64,000 nt of DNA from Hungatella sp. UBA5385 (lineage in GTDB: Bacteria > Bacillota > Clostridia > Lachnospirales > Lachnospiraceae), in assembly GCA_002409995.1 (NCBI GenBank), contig DHOR01000054.1, positions 1-64,000 of the forward strand, in the 5' to 3' direction. The notes beneath the pieces were generated by a model. That model had not been told where the DNA came from and did no database searches. It saw only the letters and a program-made list of their open reading frames with translations. Both the position numbers and the translations under genes were made by a program. This document shows, piece after piece, positions 25,096 through 33,264 of the stretch (its first letter is position 1; each line of letters starts with the position of its first letter).

Positions 25096-26151
25096 ATGAG
25101 GGCAGAGAAGAAAAAAACATATGAGCTGGAAAAATGTTATTCCATAGCGCCCCTTAAGTATCAGGGAAGAGATCATATTCTGGCAGCAGCGGAAAAGATA
25201 AACAAATGTCTGTTGTTTGATATGGAAGGAAACTATGAGGATACCATATGGAAAGAGCCGGGAGGAACCATGTCCATGGTTCAGGTGCCTGGAAGTGACG
25301 GCGTTTTTTTAGCGACTCATAAATTCTATTCTCCCAATGATTCCAAAGAGGCTATGATAGTTGCGGTCTATCCTCCAAATGTTGAAGGCGGAGACTGGAA
25401 GGTCAATGTGGTGGCCCATCTGCCCCACGTTCACCGTTTTGACATTCTGGAACGGGGCGGTGTGAAATACATCATTGCAGCTGTCATTTGTTCAGACAGG
25501 AAGTTTAAAGATGACTGGTCTGATCCGGGCAAGGTATATGCCTGTGAGCTTCCGGAGAATCTGGAGGATTGTAATGAAGATAATCCTTTGCCGTTTCAGG
25601 TGATAAAGGATGATCTTCTTAAGAATCACGGTTATTGCAGGCAGCAGGATGAACAGGGCGATTACGCAGTCATTGGTGCAGACAGCGGAGTTTATAAGTT
25701 TCTTCCACCCAGTGCAAGGGGAGAAAGCTGGGACATTCGGAAGATTCTTGATGAGCCTGTCAGCGATATGACTTTTATAGATTTTCAGGAAAATGGCAGA
25801 CCTGATATGCTGACAATTATGCCGTTTCACGGTGATATTATTAAAATATTCCGCAATACAGAGGGAGAGTATCGGGAAATATATAAGCAGCAGTCTGTAG
25901 ATTTTGGTCATGCCATCTGGGGAGGCAGGGCTCTTGGAAAACCTATGGCTGTTATTGGACATAGACAGGGGAAAAGAGATTTAATGGCATACACTTATGA
26001 CAGGGAAAAAGATAAATTCCAGATAGATGTTCTGGACTCTGATGTTGGACCTGCTAATGTATATCATTATGTATTAAACGGCAGAGACCGTCTGGTATCT
26101 ACCAACAGAGAGATTGATGAAATTGCCTTCTATAAGTTGGCAGATCAGTAA
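25096..26151 (+). CDS. Predicted beta-propeller protein of unknown function
   Basis: I do not recognise a named family. The 351-residue protein has repeating beta-strand blocks with hydrophobic-x-hydrophobic stretches ended by D/N-G turns (for example FDILERGGVKYIIAAVI, MTFIDFQENGRPDMLTIMP, YHYVLNGRDRLVST), resembling VCBS/FG-GAP-type propellers. There is no signal peptide or membrane segment, so it is cytoplasmic. It lies between deoR and ulaE behind AGGAGG, in the same run of genes. A sugar-lactone or sugar-phosphate ligand or catalytic role is possible but unproven. Confidence 0.72.
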   Translation: MRAEKKKTYELEKCYSIAPLKYQGRDHILAAAEKINKCLLFDMEGNYEDTIWKEPGGTMSMVQVPGSDGVFLATHKFYSPNDSKEAMIVAVYPPNVEGGDWKVNVVAHLPHVHRFDILERGGVKYIIAAVICSDRKFKDDWSDPGKVYACELPENLEDCNEDNPLPFQVIKDDLLKNHGYCRQQDEQGDYAVIGADSGVYKFLPPSARGESWDIRKILDEPVSDMTFIDFQENGRPDMLTIMPFHGDIIKIFRNTEGEYREIYKQQSVDFGHAIWGGRALGKPMAVIGHRQGKRDLMAYTYDREKDKFQIDVLDSDVGPANVYHYVLNGRDRLVSTNREIDEIAFYKLADQ

Positions 26152-26172
26152 TTGAGGGTAAGGGAGATAGAA

Positions 26173-27012
26173 ATGAAGAAGTACGCTTTGGGATTGTACG
26201 AAAAGTCCATGCCAAAGGAGTTATGCTGGGAAAAAAAGCTGACTGAGGTGAAAAAAGCAGGCTTTGACTATTTGGAAATCAGCATTGATGAGACAGAGGA
26301 AAAGCTTGAGAGACTTGTTATGAGCCAGAAAGAGAGACTCTCTCTGGTGAAGACCATGAGAAGAATCGGTGTGCCGTTTGGAAGCATGTGTTTAAGCGGT
26401 CACAGAAAATACCCCTTTGGTTCCTCTGATCCTGCGGCAGAAGCGAGAAGTATGGAAATAATGGAACAGGCAATAGCCCTTGCGGCAGATCTTGGAATCA
26501 GGACCATACAGCTTGCAGGCTATGATGTATACTATGAAGATTCCACAGAAGATACTAAAAAGCGTTTTCTGAAAAATTTAAAGAAAGCCACTGAAATGGC
26601 TGCCAAAGCCGGAGTTACCATGGGCTTTGAAACAATGGAAAATGATTTTATGAATACTGTGGAAAAAGCTATGGGTTATGTGAAATTTGTGGATTCTCCA
26701 TATCTTCACGTTTACCCGGATTCAGGCAATATTACAAATGCAGCAAAAACCTATGGCAAGGACGTGCTGAAGGATATAGAAACCGGTGCAGGCCATATGG
26801 TTGCACTTCATCTGAAGGAAACTGTTCCCGGTAAATTCAGGGAAATTCCCTTTGGAACAGGTCATGTGGATTTTACTGCAATGATCGGAAAAGCATGGGA
26901 GCTGGGAGTGCGCAGATTTGTGACGGAATTTTGGTATACAGGTAGTGAAAAATGGAAAGAGGATCTGGTATTTGCTAATAATATGATGAGAGAGATACTG
27001 GACAGGCAATAA
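26173..27012 (+). CDS. ulaE: L-ribulose-5-phosphate 3-epimerase UlaE
   Basis: Converts L-xylulose-5-P to L-ribulose-5-P, the step before UlaF. It is a 279-residue xylose-isomerase-like TIM barrel. Visible family blocks include GLYEKSMP near the start, MCLSGHRKYPFGS near residue 75, QLAGYDVYYE near 120, GFETMEND near 155 and PDSGNITN near 182, with HLKET near 218 and EFWYTG near 255. The start at 26173 is chosen for the AGGGAGA site. Last gene of the ula run, followed by a terminator. Confidence 0.94.
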   Translation: MKKYALGLYEKSMPKELCWEKKLTEVKKAGFDYLEISIDETEEKLERLVMSQKERLSLVKTMRRIGVPFGSMCLSGHRKYPFGSSDPAAEARSMEIMEQAIALAADLGIRTIQLAGYDVYYEDSTEDTKKRFLKNLKKATEMAAKAGVTMGFETMENDFMNTVEKAMGYVKFVDSPYLHVYPDSGNITNAAKTYGKDVLKDIETGAGHMVALHLKETVPGKFREIPFGTGHVDFTAMIGKAWELGVRRFVTEFWYTGSEKWKEDLVFANNMMREILDRQ

Positions 27013-27019
27013 AGTAATG

Positions 27020-27067
27020 GGAGATGCTACAAAACTAACATTTGTTAGTGGAGTGGTATCTCCTTTT
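27020..27067 (+). terminator. Intrinsic terminator after ulaE
   Basis: Stem ggagat (27020-27025) with atctcc (27058-27063), an inner hairpin actaac/gttagt, then TTTT. It ends the ula region. Confidence 0.75.
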
Positions 27068-27107
27068 GTTTTGTTGCTTTTCGGCTGCATAAACTTTATA
27101 AACCATA

Positions 27108-27136
27108 TTGCAAGTGGGAAACCATTATGATAAAAT
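27108..27136 (+). promoter_or_regulatory. Promoter of the Rpn gene
   Basis: TTGCAA (27108-27113), a 17-base spacer and TAAAAT (27131-27136). It leaves a 5' untranslated stretch of about 145 bases in which I see no further feature. Confidence 0.5.
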
Positions 27137-27287
27137 GAGTACAAAGCAAAAAACATCTAATATTTATCTATGATTCAATTCTATTGAAAATCAAACTCGT
27201 ATCTTGCTTTTAAAACCCAATTTATTAAATTATATGCAGGATAAGAGATGATTGGATTCTGCATAAATAGACGAAAGAGAGGATTTT

Positions 27288-28166
27288 ATGCAGAAAGTAG
27301 CAGGCAATCTGGAAGACTATGAAGAAAAGCGTAAAAAGGTCAGTAAATTTAATCTGACAAGTGACGTTTTCTTTAGTAAGGTTATGGAAGACAAAGAGGC
27401 TTGTCAGGAAGTGATTCAGATATTCACCAGTGAACTATTGCTGGTGAAGACTGTAAAAAGCCAGTATTCCATCAGAAACATTGAGAATCATTCGGTTGTG
27501 CTTGATGTATTAGCTGAGGATCAGAATGGTTGCATGATGAACGTGGAGATTCATTGCCAGGAAGATGAAGATCATGTGCGAAGAGGCAGGTATTATATAA
27601 GCAGCATTGATATGAGCATTCTGGACAAGGGAATACCTTATGAAGCTATACCTGATGTTTATATGATCTACATTACGGATCAGGATTTCATAGGGAAAAA
27701 AAGAGGAATCAATGTGGTGGATCGCGTTGTACGGGGGGAAGAAGTGCTTCTCGATAATGGAATTCATGAATTTTATGTTAATCTGAAGGGTGGGTCTGTA
27801 ACCCCAGAACAGAGGGAGCTTTTGGATTTTATTAAGAATTCTAAAAGCGGTCATAAGACAAAGGTATTTCCTAATTTGGCACGAAGGGTTACCATGTTTA
27901 AAGAAGAAAGGGAAGGGATTGAGATTATGTGTGAGATTATGGCGCGGGAACGTGCGGAAGGAAAAATGGAAGGAAAAATAGAGGGTGGTTTAATTAAAAT
28001 TATTGCGTTAGTGCGCAAAAAACACCAGAAAGGCAACACCCCCGAGCAGATAGCCGACGCGTTAGAATTAGATGCAGAATATGTCAGTAATATTATGAAT
28101 ATGATAGATGAGCTTCATGAGTCAGATGAAGAGATTGCCATGAAACTGCTGGGAGAAAATGCATGA
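27288..28166 (+). CDS. Rpn-family PD-(D/E)XK nuclease (recombination-promoting type)
   Basis: A 292-residue protein of the Rpn/PDDEXK_2 family, often labelled transposase although no true transposition chemistry is established for most members. KFNLTSDVFFSKVME opens the domain. The putative active site is the D in VVLDVLAED followed by NVEIHCQ near residues 80-105, in the place of the usual D...ExQ. The C-terminal third is charged and helical, with LELDAEYVSNIM like a small helix-turn-helix. No inverted repeats flank it. It overlaps the following lipoprotein gene by 4 bases. Confidence 0.85.
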   Translation: MQKVAGNLEDYEEKRKKVSKFNLTSDVFFSKVMEDKEACQEVIQIFTSELLLVKTVKSQYSIRNIENHSVVLDVLAEDQNGCMMNVEIHCQEDEDHVRRGRYYISSIDMSILDKGIPYEAIPDVYMIYITDQDFIGKKRGINVVDRVVRGEEVLLDNGIHEFYVNLKGGSVTPEQRELLDFIKNSKSGHKTKVFPNLARRVTMFKEEREGIEIMCEIMARERAEGKMEGKIEGGLIKIIALVRKKHQKGNTPEQIADALELDAEYVSNIMNMIDELHESDEEIAMKLLGENA

Positions 28167-28897
28167 TAAAAAAAATGATAGTTCCCATTCTGATCCTAAT
28201 GGTTTCTCTTATCTCAAATGCAGGCTGCAGTACGACAGAAATCCCGGAAGAATTGGAAGATTTGACTCGTAGCCCAGGCAACCCATTGACTTCAAGTACA
28301 AGAGAAATCAAAGACTGTGCCAGCCGTCTGGAGAAGATGGGAATCACTGGCATTACAGAGGAGATGATTGAAAGCCTGGATAACTTTCTCAGCAAGGAAC
28401 CTGAGATAGCTGAAACTATGGACATTACTGCAACATTTTTAACCTATGTTGGAGGCGGAGAATTTGACTATGACACATGGGAGTGGAGCCCTTCCTCAGA
28501 CCAGGTCTATTGCTTTGACGTGGAAGTGTTTAATGTAGGCTGCATGTATGAAACTTTTCTCCAGGGAATAATTTCTATCAGCAATGAGGAATTTGTGATT
28601 ACAGAAATAACGGAAGACCTTAGCAACATCAATGAAGACAGCGGTTTAGGTACCAGAGATGTCTCTTTCAATTACAATGGAACACCTTACACACTTACTG
28701 CAGAAGCACAGCACGATTGGTTTGATACCAATATGCTCAGTGAGATGAATCAGGTATTCCAACAGGAAGGAAACCCTAAAAAGCTGTATTTTATGGGAGA
28801 TGGTTATCAGGAGTGCATTGTTTTTTATTGTACAAAGGAATGGGCGTTAGATTTTACAAAAACAACAGGTTGTATACTGTATGACGGTATACAATAA
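28163..28897 (+). CDS. Predicted lipoprotein of unknown function
   Basis: A 244-residue protein with a short basic N-terminus, a hydrophobic stretch (VPILILMVSLIS) and a likely lipobox ending at C22 (SNAGC). The lipobox is imperfect at position -3. The mature part is acidic, with no domain that I recognise. The ATG overlaps the Rpn stop (ATGA), so the pair is translationally coupled, an odd partner for a nuclease. A terminator follows at 28905. Confidence 0.7.
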   Translation: MIKKMIVPILILMVSLISNAGCSTTEIPEELEDLTRSPGNPLTSSTREIKDCASRLEKMGITGITEEMIESLDNFLSKEPEIAETMDITATFLTYVGGGEFDYDTWEWSPSSDQVYCFDVEVFNVGCMYETFLQGIISISNEEFVITEITEDLSNINEDSGLGTRDVSFNYNGTPYTLTAEAQHDWFDTNMLSEMNQVFQQEGNPKKLYFMGDGYQECIVFYCTKEWALDFTKTTGCILYDGIQ

Positions 28898-28904
28898 TAA
28901 ACCA

Positions 28905-28949
28905 AAAACCTTGCTGCTGATAGATAAGCTTAATCAGCAACAAGGTTTT
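28905..28949. terminator. Bidirectional terminator
   Basis: A stem of about 16 bp with one mismatch (28905-28921 with 28933-28949), A-rich on the left and T-rich on the right, between the convergent lipoprotein and GH105 genes. Confidence 0.8.
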
Positions 28950-28954
28950 AAATT

Positions 28955-30088
28955 TTAGCTATTTTTCTTTTTATATAAAGTTTCCACATAAGCCAGAATC
29001 AGAGGAGCTACCCCCTTGGCATCATTCTGCACAATGGGTTCTCTCATATAGTAATCAAAGGTACCTTCCCGCATCTCTGTGTTGCCAAGTCCTGCAACAA
29101 GACAGATACCGTCTAAATGCAGTTCCCCGTTCTTCTCAGTCAGATAAGTGTCACAGATACCGTAGAAAGCTTTTTCTCCATATTTAAAATATTCTTCATC
29201 AAGATAACCTTCCCGTACACTTTTCATAATTGCATAAGCGAAAATAGCTGATCCGGATTCCTCCAGATAGTTTGGATGAATGCCGCCTCTGTTGACAACC
29301 TGATACCACATGCCTGTTTTCTCATCCTGATAAGGCAGCATGGAATCGATAAGTTCTTTGTAGATGGATCCCAACTTATCCTTTTCAGCCTTCATAGAAT
29401 CTGGCATAACTGCCATGGTATCAATGAGAGCCATTGCATACCAGCCCATGGCTCTCAGCCAGAAGTTGTCGGAAAGACCTGTTACCTTGTCACACCAGAA
29501 CATCTGGCGGGAATCATCGTAAGCATGATAGTACAGACCATTGCGTAAATCTCTCATCAGATCATATACATGAAGAAACTGCTGGTAGGAATCCTGGCAG
29601 TTTTCACAGTTGTTGTACTCCACCTCATATTGCATATAGAAAGGCTGTGCCATATAAAGCCCGTCTAACCAAATCTGGTTGGGATAAATCTTCTTGTGCC
29701 AGAAATTGCCTGTAGAGGTTCTGGGCTGTCCCTTTAGCTGGCTGTAGACTGTATCAATTGCCTTCCTGTACTTTTCTTTCCCTGTAAGCTTATAAAGGTC
29801 AAAGAGAGTTTTGCCTGCATTTACATGATCCAGGTTGTATTCCAAAGGATCATAGGAAACTATGGTGCCATCGTCCTGTACAAAATAATCAATAAATGTA
29901 TCTGCAAACTCTAAATATTCCTTTTTAGAAGTAATTTGATACAGCTCAAGAATGGCGTTAATCATACAGCCGTCAATGTAGTTCCATGTGGAGCTATGCC
30001 CCTGGTTGATCTTCTCAATATTCCAGATAGGAGCTTTAGGGGTGCTTTTCTCCAGAAGCTGATTGATGTAGCGATCCAAAATTTTCAT
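28955..30088 (-). CDS. GH105 unsaturated glucuronyl/rhamnogalacturonyl hydrolase
   Basis: A 377-residue intracellular (alpha/alpha)6-barrel glycosidase that removes delta-4,5-unsaturated uronic acid from pectin oligosaccharides. Family blocks include DHVNAGKTLFDLY near residue 90, QIWLDGLYMAQPFY near 145 with the catalytic aspartate, GLSDNFWLRAMGWYAMAL near 225 and NYLEESGSAIFAYA near 275. No signal peptide. The start at 30088 has AAGGAGAG before it; the upstream in-frame ATG at 30190 does not. A cre-like site lies at 30141. Divergent from the sugar ABC genes, it forms one side of the pectin locus. Confidence 0.92.
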   Translation of the reverse strand: MKILDRYINQLLEKSTPKAPIWNIEKINQGHSSTWNYIDGCMINAILELYQITSKKEYLEFADTFIDYFVQDDGTIVSYDPLEYNLDHVNAGKTLFDLYKLTGKEKYRKAIDTVYSQLKGQPRTSTGNFWHKKIYPNQIWLDGLYMAQPFYMQYEVEYNNCENCQDSYQQFLHVYDLMRDLRNGLYYHAYDDSRQMFWCDKVTGLSDNFWLRAMGWYAMALIDTMAVMPDSMKAEKDKLGSIYKELIDSMLPYQDEKTGMWYQVVNRGGIHPNYLEESGSAIFAYAIMKSVREGYLDEEYFKYGEKAFYGICDTYLTEKNGELHLDGICLVAGLGNTEMREGTFDYYMREPIVQNDAKGVAPLILAYVETLYKKKNS

Positions 30089-30140
30089 AATGAGAACTCT
30101 CCTTATATTAGGTATAATAGTTGATGGGTAAGAAAAAGGT

Positions 30141-30154
30141 AGAAAACGTTTGCA
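30141..30154. promoter_or_regulatory. cre/LacI-type operator before GH105
   Basis: AGAAAACGTTTGCA matches the CcpA cre consensus TGWAARCGNTWNCW at 13 of 14 positions. It lies about 50 bases upstream of the GH105 start and could be bound by CcpA or by the LacI protein at 35889. Confidence 0.6.
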
Positions 30155-30185
30155 AGCAAAATTATTGTAATTGACTCTATATAAT

Positions 30186-30231
30186 GGCATAATAAATGTG
30201 TTTGACAGTGCATTATGCCTTAAAATATACT
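30186..30231 (+). promoter_or_regulatory. Upstream promoter flanked by an inverted repeat
   Basis: TTGACA (30202-30207), an 18-base spacer and TATACT (30226-30231), with GGCATAAT (30186-30193) and its complement ATTATGCC (30212-30219) on either side of the -35. This may be a second, repressible promoter for the ABC operon. Confidence 0.5.
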
Positions 30232-30335
30232 TAAAATCACATTTCTAAGCTTGAGAACATATTAACACAAAAAGTTCAAGAATAGAATTGGGCATGTTGC
30301 ACAAAAAAACAATGAAAACTATACGTTTTAAACAA

Positions 30336-30364
30336 TTGACATATGATTCGTTTGGTGTTACTAT
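30336..30364 (+). promoter_or_regulatory. Main promoter of the pectin ABC operon
   Basis: TTGACA (30336-30341), a 17-base spacer and TACTAT (30359-30364). AAAAC-tatac-GTTTT (30315-30329) sits just upstream. The 430-base gap before the binding protein is otherwise regulatory. Confidence 0.65.
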
Positions 30365-30457
30365 GTAATCACAAAGAAAAGTGATGCATGTTTGCTTAAT
30401 TACTCACAACACCGGAAGGTTATAGATAGCGAATATGCATAATTTTTTGAAAAAACA

Positions 30458-30471
30458 TGCAAACCTTTGCA
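30458..30471. promoter_or_regulatory. Palindromic LacI-type operator in the leader
   Basis: tgcaaa-cc-tttgca, perfect arms, about 90 bases after the transcription start and 47 before the binding protein start. A repressor here would act as a roadblock. Confidence 0.55.
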
Positions 30472-30517
30472 AATTGTGTTGCAAAGAAGGCAGAAGAAAG
30501 AAAGGGAGAAGAATTTA

Positions 30518-31915
30518 ATGAAGAAGAATTTCAAAAACGTAGCATCACTGGCTATCGCATCTGCAATGGTTTTATCTCTTGCAGCATGTGGCGGAAACTC
30601 AAACACTTCAGCAACAACAGCAGCAGAGACAACAAAGGCAGAAGAGACAACTAAGGCAGCAGAAGGTGCAACAGAAGCAGCTACTTCAGAGGAAGTTAGT
30701 GCAGAGCCTGTAACACTGAAGTTCAGCTGGTGGGGCGGAGACGCAAGACATGAAGCAACAGAGAAAGCTGTTGATGCATTCATGGCTAAGTATCCTAACA
30801 TTACAGTAGAGACAGAGTATGGCGCATGGACAGGCTGGGAAGAGAAACAGTCTCTTGCTATCCAGGGCGGCAACGCAGCTGATGTAATGCAGATCAACTG
30901 GAACTGGATCGAGTCTTACAGCGGTAACGGTAAGAACTTTGTTAACCTTGAGGAACAGAGCGATGTTTTAGATTTATCTCAATTTGATGCTGGTATTCTT
31001 GAGCAGTGTAAGGCAGACGGAAAGCTTATGGCTGTTCCTGTATCTATGACAGGCCGTGTGTTCTACTGGAACAAGACAACTTTTGATGAGATTGGTGTTG
31101 ATATCCCAACAGACGAAGCATCTCTTCTTGCAGCAGGTGAAGCATTTAAGGCTCATGGCGATGATTATTATCCATTAGCACTTGGTGAGTATGACCGTGC
31201 AATTTTCCTTGTTTACTACTTAGAGAGTGTATATGGTAAGGCATGGGTAGAGAACAACGAATTACAGTATACAGCTGAAGAGCTTCAGGCTGGATTTGAT
31301 TTTATCAACAAGCTGGAAGACGCTCATGTAATTCCAACAATCGCTACTATCCAGGGTGATATGGCTGACTCTCTTGACAAGAACGCAAAATGGATCGATG
31401 GCAAGTATGCCGGTATCTTTGAGTGGGATTCCTCAGCTTCCAAGTTTGAGAAGGCTGTTAAGGAAAGCACAACAAAGCCAGATCAGGATTTTGTACTTGG
31501 TGAATTCGTTAAATTCGGCGATTTCGATGGCGGATTTACAAAGATCTCCATGGCATTTGCAGCATCAGCAACAACAGAGCATCCAAAGGAAGCTGCTATG
31601 TTAATTGACTTCCTGTTAAATGATCCAGAAGGTATCGAAATCAGCGGAACAGAGCGTGGAATCCCATGTTCAGCAGCAGGTGTTAAACTGCTCAACGAAA
31701 AGGGAATCGGCAATGAGTTAGTAAAAGCAGCTAATGCTAAGGTTGTAGGCTTCAGCAAGTTCCCACTTGATGCTAAATTCGAGCACAACGATCTTAAGGC
31801 TAACCCAGACGGCGTTTACTACAAAGTATTCGGCAAGCTGAGCGCTGACGATATTGATTCTGCTAAGGCAGCTGAAGACCTGATTAAGGGTATTGATGAG
31901 TGCTACAACGACTAA
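30518..31915 (+). CDS. Sugar ABC transporter substrate-binding lipoprotein (family 1)
   Basis: A 465-residue extracellular binding protein. The start at 30518 follows AAAGGGAGA and opens a lipoprotein signal with lipobox LAAC (Cys24). A Thr/Glu/Ala-rich linker (about 25-65) leads to the family 1 solute-binding fold: LKFSWWGGDARHEATEKAVDAF is the usual opening strand and helix. With the two permeases downstream it forms a CUT1-type importer. Its neighbours (GH105, GH28) point to oligogalacturonides as the ligand. No ATPase is encoded here, so it must share one such as an MsmX-type protein. Confidence 0.94.
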   Translation: MKKNFKNVASLAIASAMVLSLAACGGNSNTSATTAAETTKAEETTKAAEGATEAATSEEVSAEPVTLKFSWWGGDARHEATEKAVDAFMAKYPNITVETEYGAWTGWEEKQSLAIQGGNAADVMQINWNWIESYSGNGKNFVNLEEQSDVLDLSQFDAGILEQCKADGKLMAVPVSMTGRVFYWNKTTFDEIGVDIPTDEASLLAAGEAFKAHGDDYYPLALGEYDRAIFLVYYLESVYGKAWVENNELQYTAEELQAGFDFINKLEDAHVIPTIATIQGDMADSLDKNAKWIDGKYAGIFEWDSSASKFEKAVKESTTKPDQDFVLGEFVKFGDFDGGFTKISMAFAASATTEHPKEAAMLIDFLLNDPEGIEISGTERGIPCSAAGVKLLNEKGIGNELVKAANAKVVGFSKFPLDAKFEHNDLKANPDGVYYKVFGKLSADDIDSAKAAEDLIKGIDECYND

Positions 31916-31963
31916 TCAATAGATACAACATATAATTGACATCATGGCAACAAGACATATTGG

Positions 31964-31993
31964 TGGGCCGCCGGGGGGACCTGGCGGCTCCCA
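31964..31993 (+). other. GC-rich intercistronic hairpin
   Basis: tgggccgcc (31964-31972) pairs with ggcggctccca (31983-31993, 2-base bulge). There is no T-run, so it is better read as an mRNA-stabilising or processing hairpin that keeps the binding protein transcript more abundant than the permease part. Confidence 0.65.
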
Positions 31994-32044
31994 TCTCTGA
32001 AAGAACGAGAACTATAGACAGCATTTTCATTACAGGATTGTGAA

Positions 32045-32347
32045 ATGAATATTAGGGAAGCAGTAAAAAACAAAGAAAACTATAACGATATTGTTTCATA
32101 TTTTAAAACCTTGAAAACTCTCAGCATGGATCAGATGGTCTTGCTGATTGATACCATAGAACAGATGTCTCCTGAGATATATGAGCATTACAGAGCATTA
32201 CAGGACATCTTTCGCAGGGAGCTGACGACTATGCTGGCCCATACCCCTTTGGACCAGAATGAACAGCTTATGTACATACTCAATAAGGGATGCGCCACAA
32301 GAACGCTGCTTGCAGAGAAGTATGAGAGCTATTTAACTAACTATTAA
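32045..32347 (+). CDS. Small protein of unknown function inside the ABC operon
   Basis: A 100-residue, mostly helical, charged protein without signal peptide or membrane segment. Lies between the binding protein and first permease genes of a sugar importer, where no extra gene is usual. It has no strong ribosome site, but coding appears continuous with the operon and the permease begins 15 bases later. I do not recognise a family; the helical pattern with paired leucines suggests a protein-protein adaptor, which is inference. Confidence 0.65.
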   Translation: MNIREAVKNKENYNDIVSYFKTLKTLSMDQMVLLIDTIEQMSPEIYEHYRALQDIFRRELTTMLAHTPLDQNEQLMYILNKGCATRTLLAEKYESYLTNY

Positions 32348-32361
32348 ATGGAGGTAACCGC

Positions 32362-33258
32362 ATGAAAGCGAAGAATAAAGGATTTTGGGCAATGAATATC
32401 GGACTTCTGTATATTCTGCCCTGGCTGGTTGGATTTATCCTGTTTAAGGTATATCCATTTGGATCCTCATTATACTATAGTTTTACTAACTACGATCTCT
32501 TTGATGGTATTAGTAAATATGGCCTTATGAATTACCAGAAGATTTTTACAGACGAAGATATTATCCGTGCTTTTAAAGTAACCTTCAAATATGCGATTTT
32601 TGATGTGCCTTTAAAGTTGGCATTTGCTCTCTTTATTGCGTATATTTTAAACTTTAAATTAAAAGGTGTTAACTTCTTCAGAACTGCATATTACATACCA
32701 TCAATCCTTGGTGGTTCCATTGCAATTGCCATTCTGTGGAGAGCTGTATTTAATACAGACGGTCTGATTAACACTGTAATCACTTTCTTTGGAGGTCCGA
32801 AGATTAACTGGATGGCAGGTCCCAATTCCGCGCTGTTCGTAATTATTCTCCTTCGTGTATGGCAGTTTGGTTCTGCCATGGTTATCTTCTTAGCTGCCTT
32901 AAAGGGCGTTTCGGAAGATCTTTATGAAGCTGCTGCTATTGACGGAGCAGGTAAATGGAGACAGTTTTTCAGCATTACAGTACCACTGATTACACCGGTT
33001 ATTTTCTATAACCTGATTACACAGCTTTGTCAGGCATTCCAGGAATTTAACGGACCATTCCTTGTAACAAAGGGTGGACCAAATGGTGCAACAACACTGA
33101 TTTCCATGTTGATTTACAACAACGCATTCCTTCGTAAGAAGATGGGTATGGCAAGTGCCCAGGCATGGCTGCTGTTCCTTATTGTTATGACACTCACTGC
33201 TATTGCATTTATCAGCCAGAAGAAGTGGGTATATTATTCTGACGAGGATGGGAGGTAA
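32362..33258 (+). CDS. Sugar ABC transporter permease (MalF/UgpA type)
   Basis: A 298-residue inner-membrane subunit with six hydrophobic segments. The coupling motif EAAAIDGAGKWRQFFSITVPL, near residues 190-210, is the EAA loop that docks on the ATPase. GGAGG before the ATG. Paired with the next permease, it forms the transmembrane channel of the CUT1 importer. Confidence 0.94.
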   Translation: MKAKNKGFWAMNIGLLYILPWLVGFILFKVYPFGSSLYYSFTNYDLFDGISKYGLMNYQKIFTDEDIIRAFKVTFKYAIFDVPLKLAFALFIAYILNFKLKGVNFFRTAYYIPSILGGSIAIAILWRAVFNTDGLINTVITFFGGPKINWMAGPNSALFVIILLRVWQFGSAMVIFLAALKGVSEDLYEAAAIDGAGKWRQFFSITVPLITPVIFYNLITQLCQAFQEFNGPFLVTKGGPNGATTLISMLIYNNAFLRKKMGMASAQAWLLFLIVMTLTAIAFISQKKWVYYSDEDGR

Positions 33259-33264
33259 ACACTG

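Noticed and set aside
27288..28166. Insertion sequence
   Set aside because: Although often named transposase, the Rpn-family gene has no flanking inverted or direct repeats here and no DDE or HUH motif.
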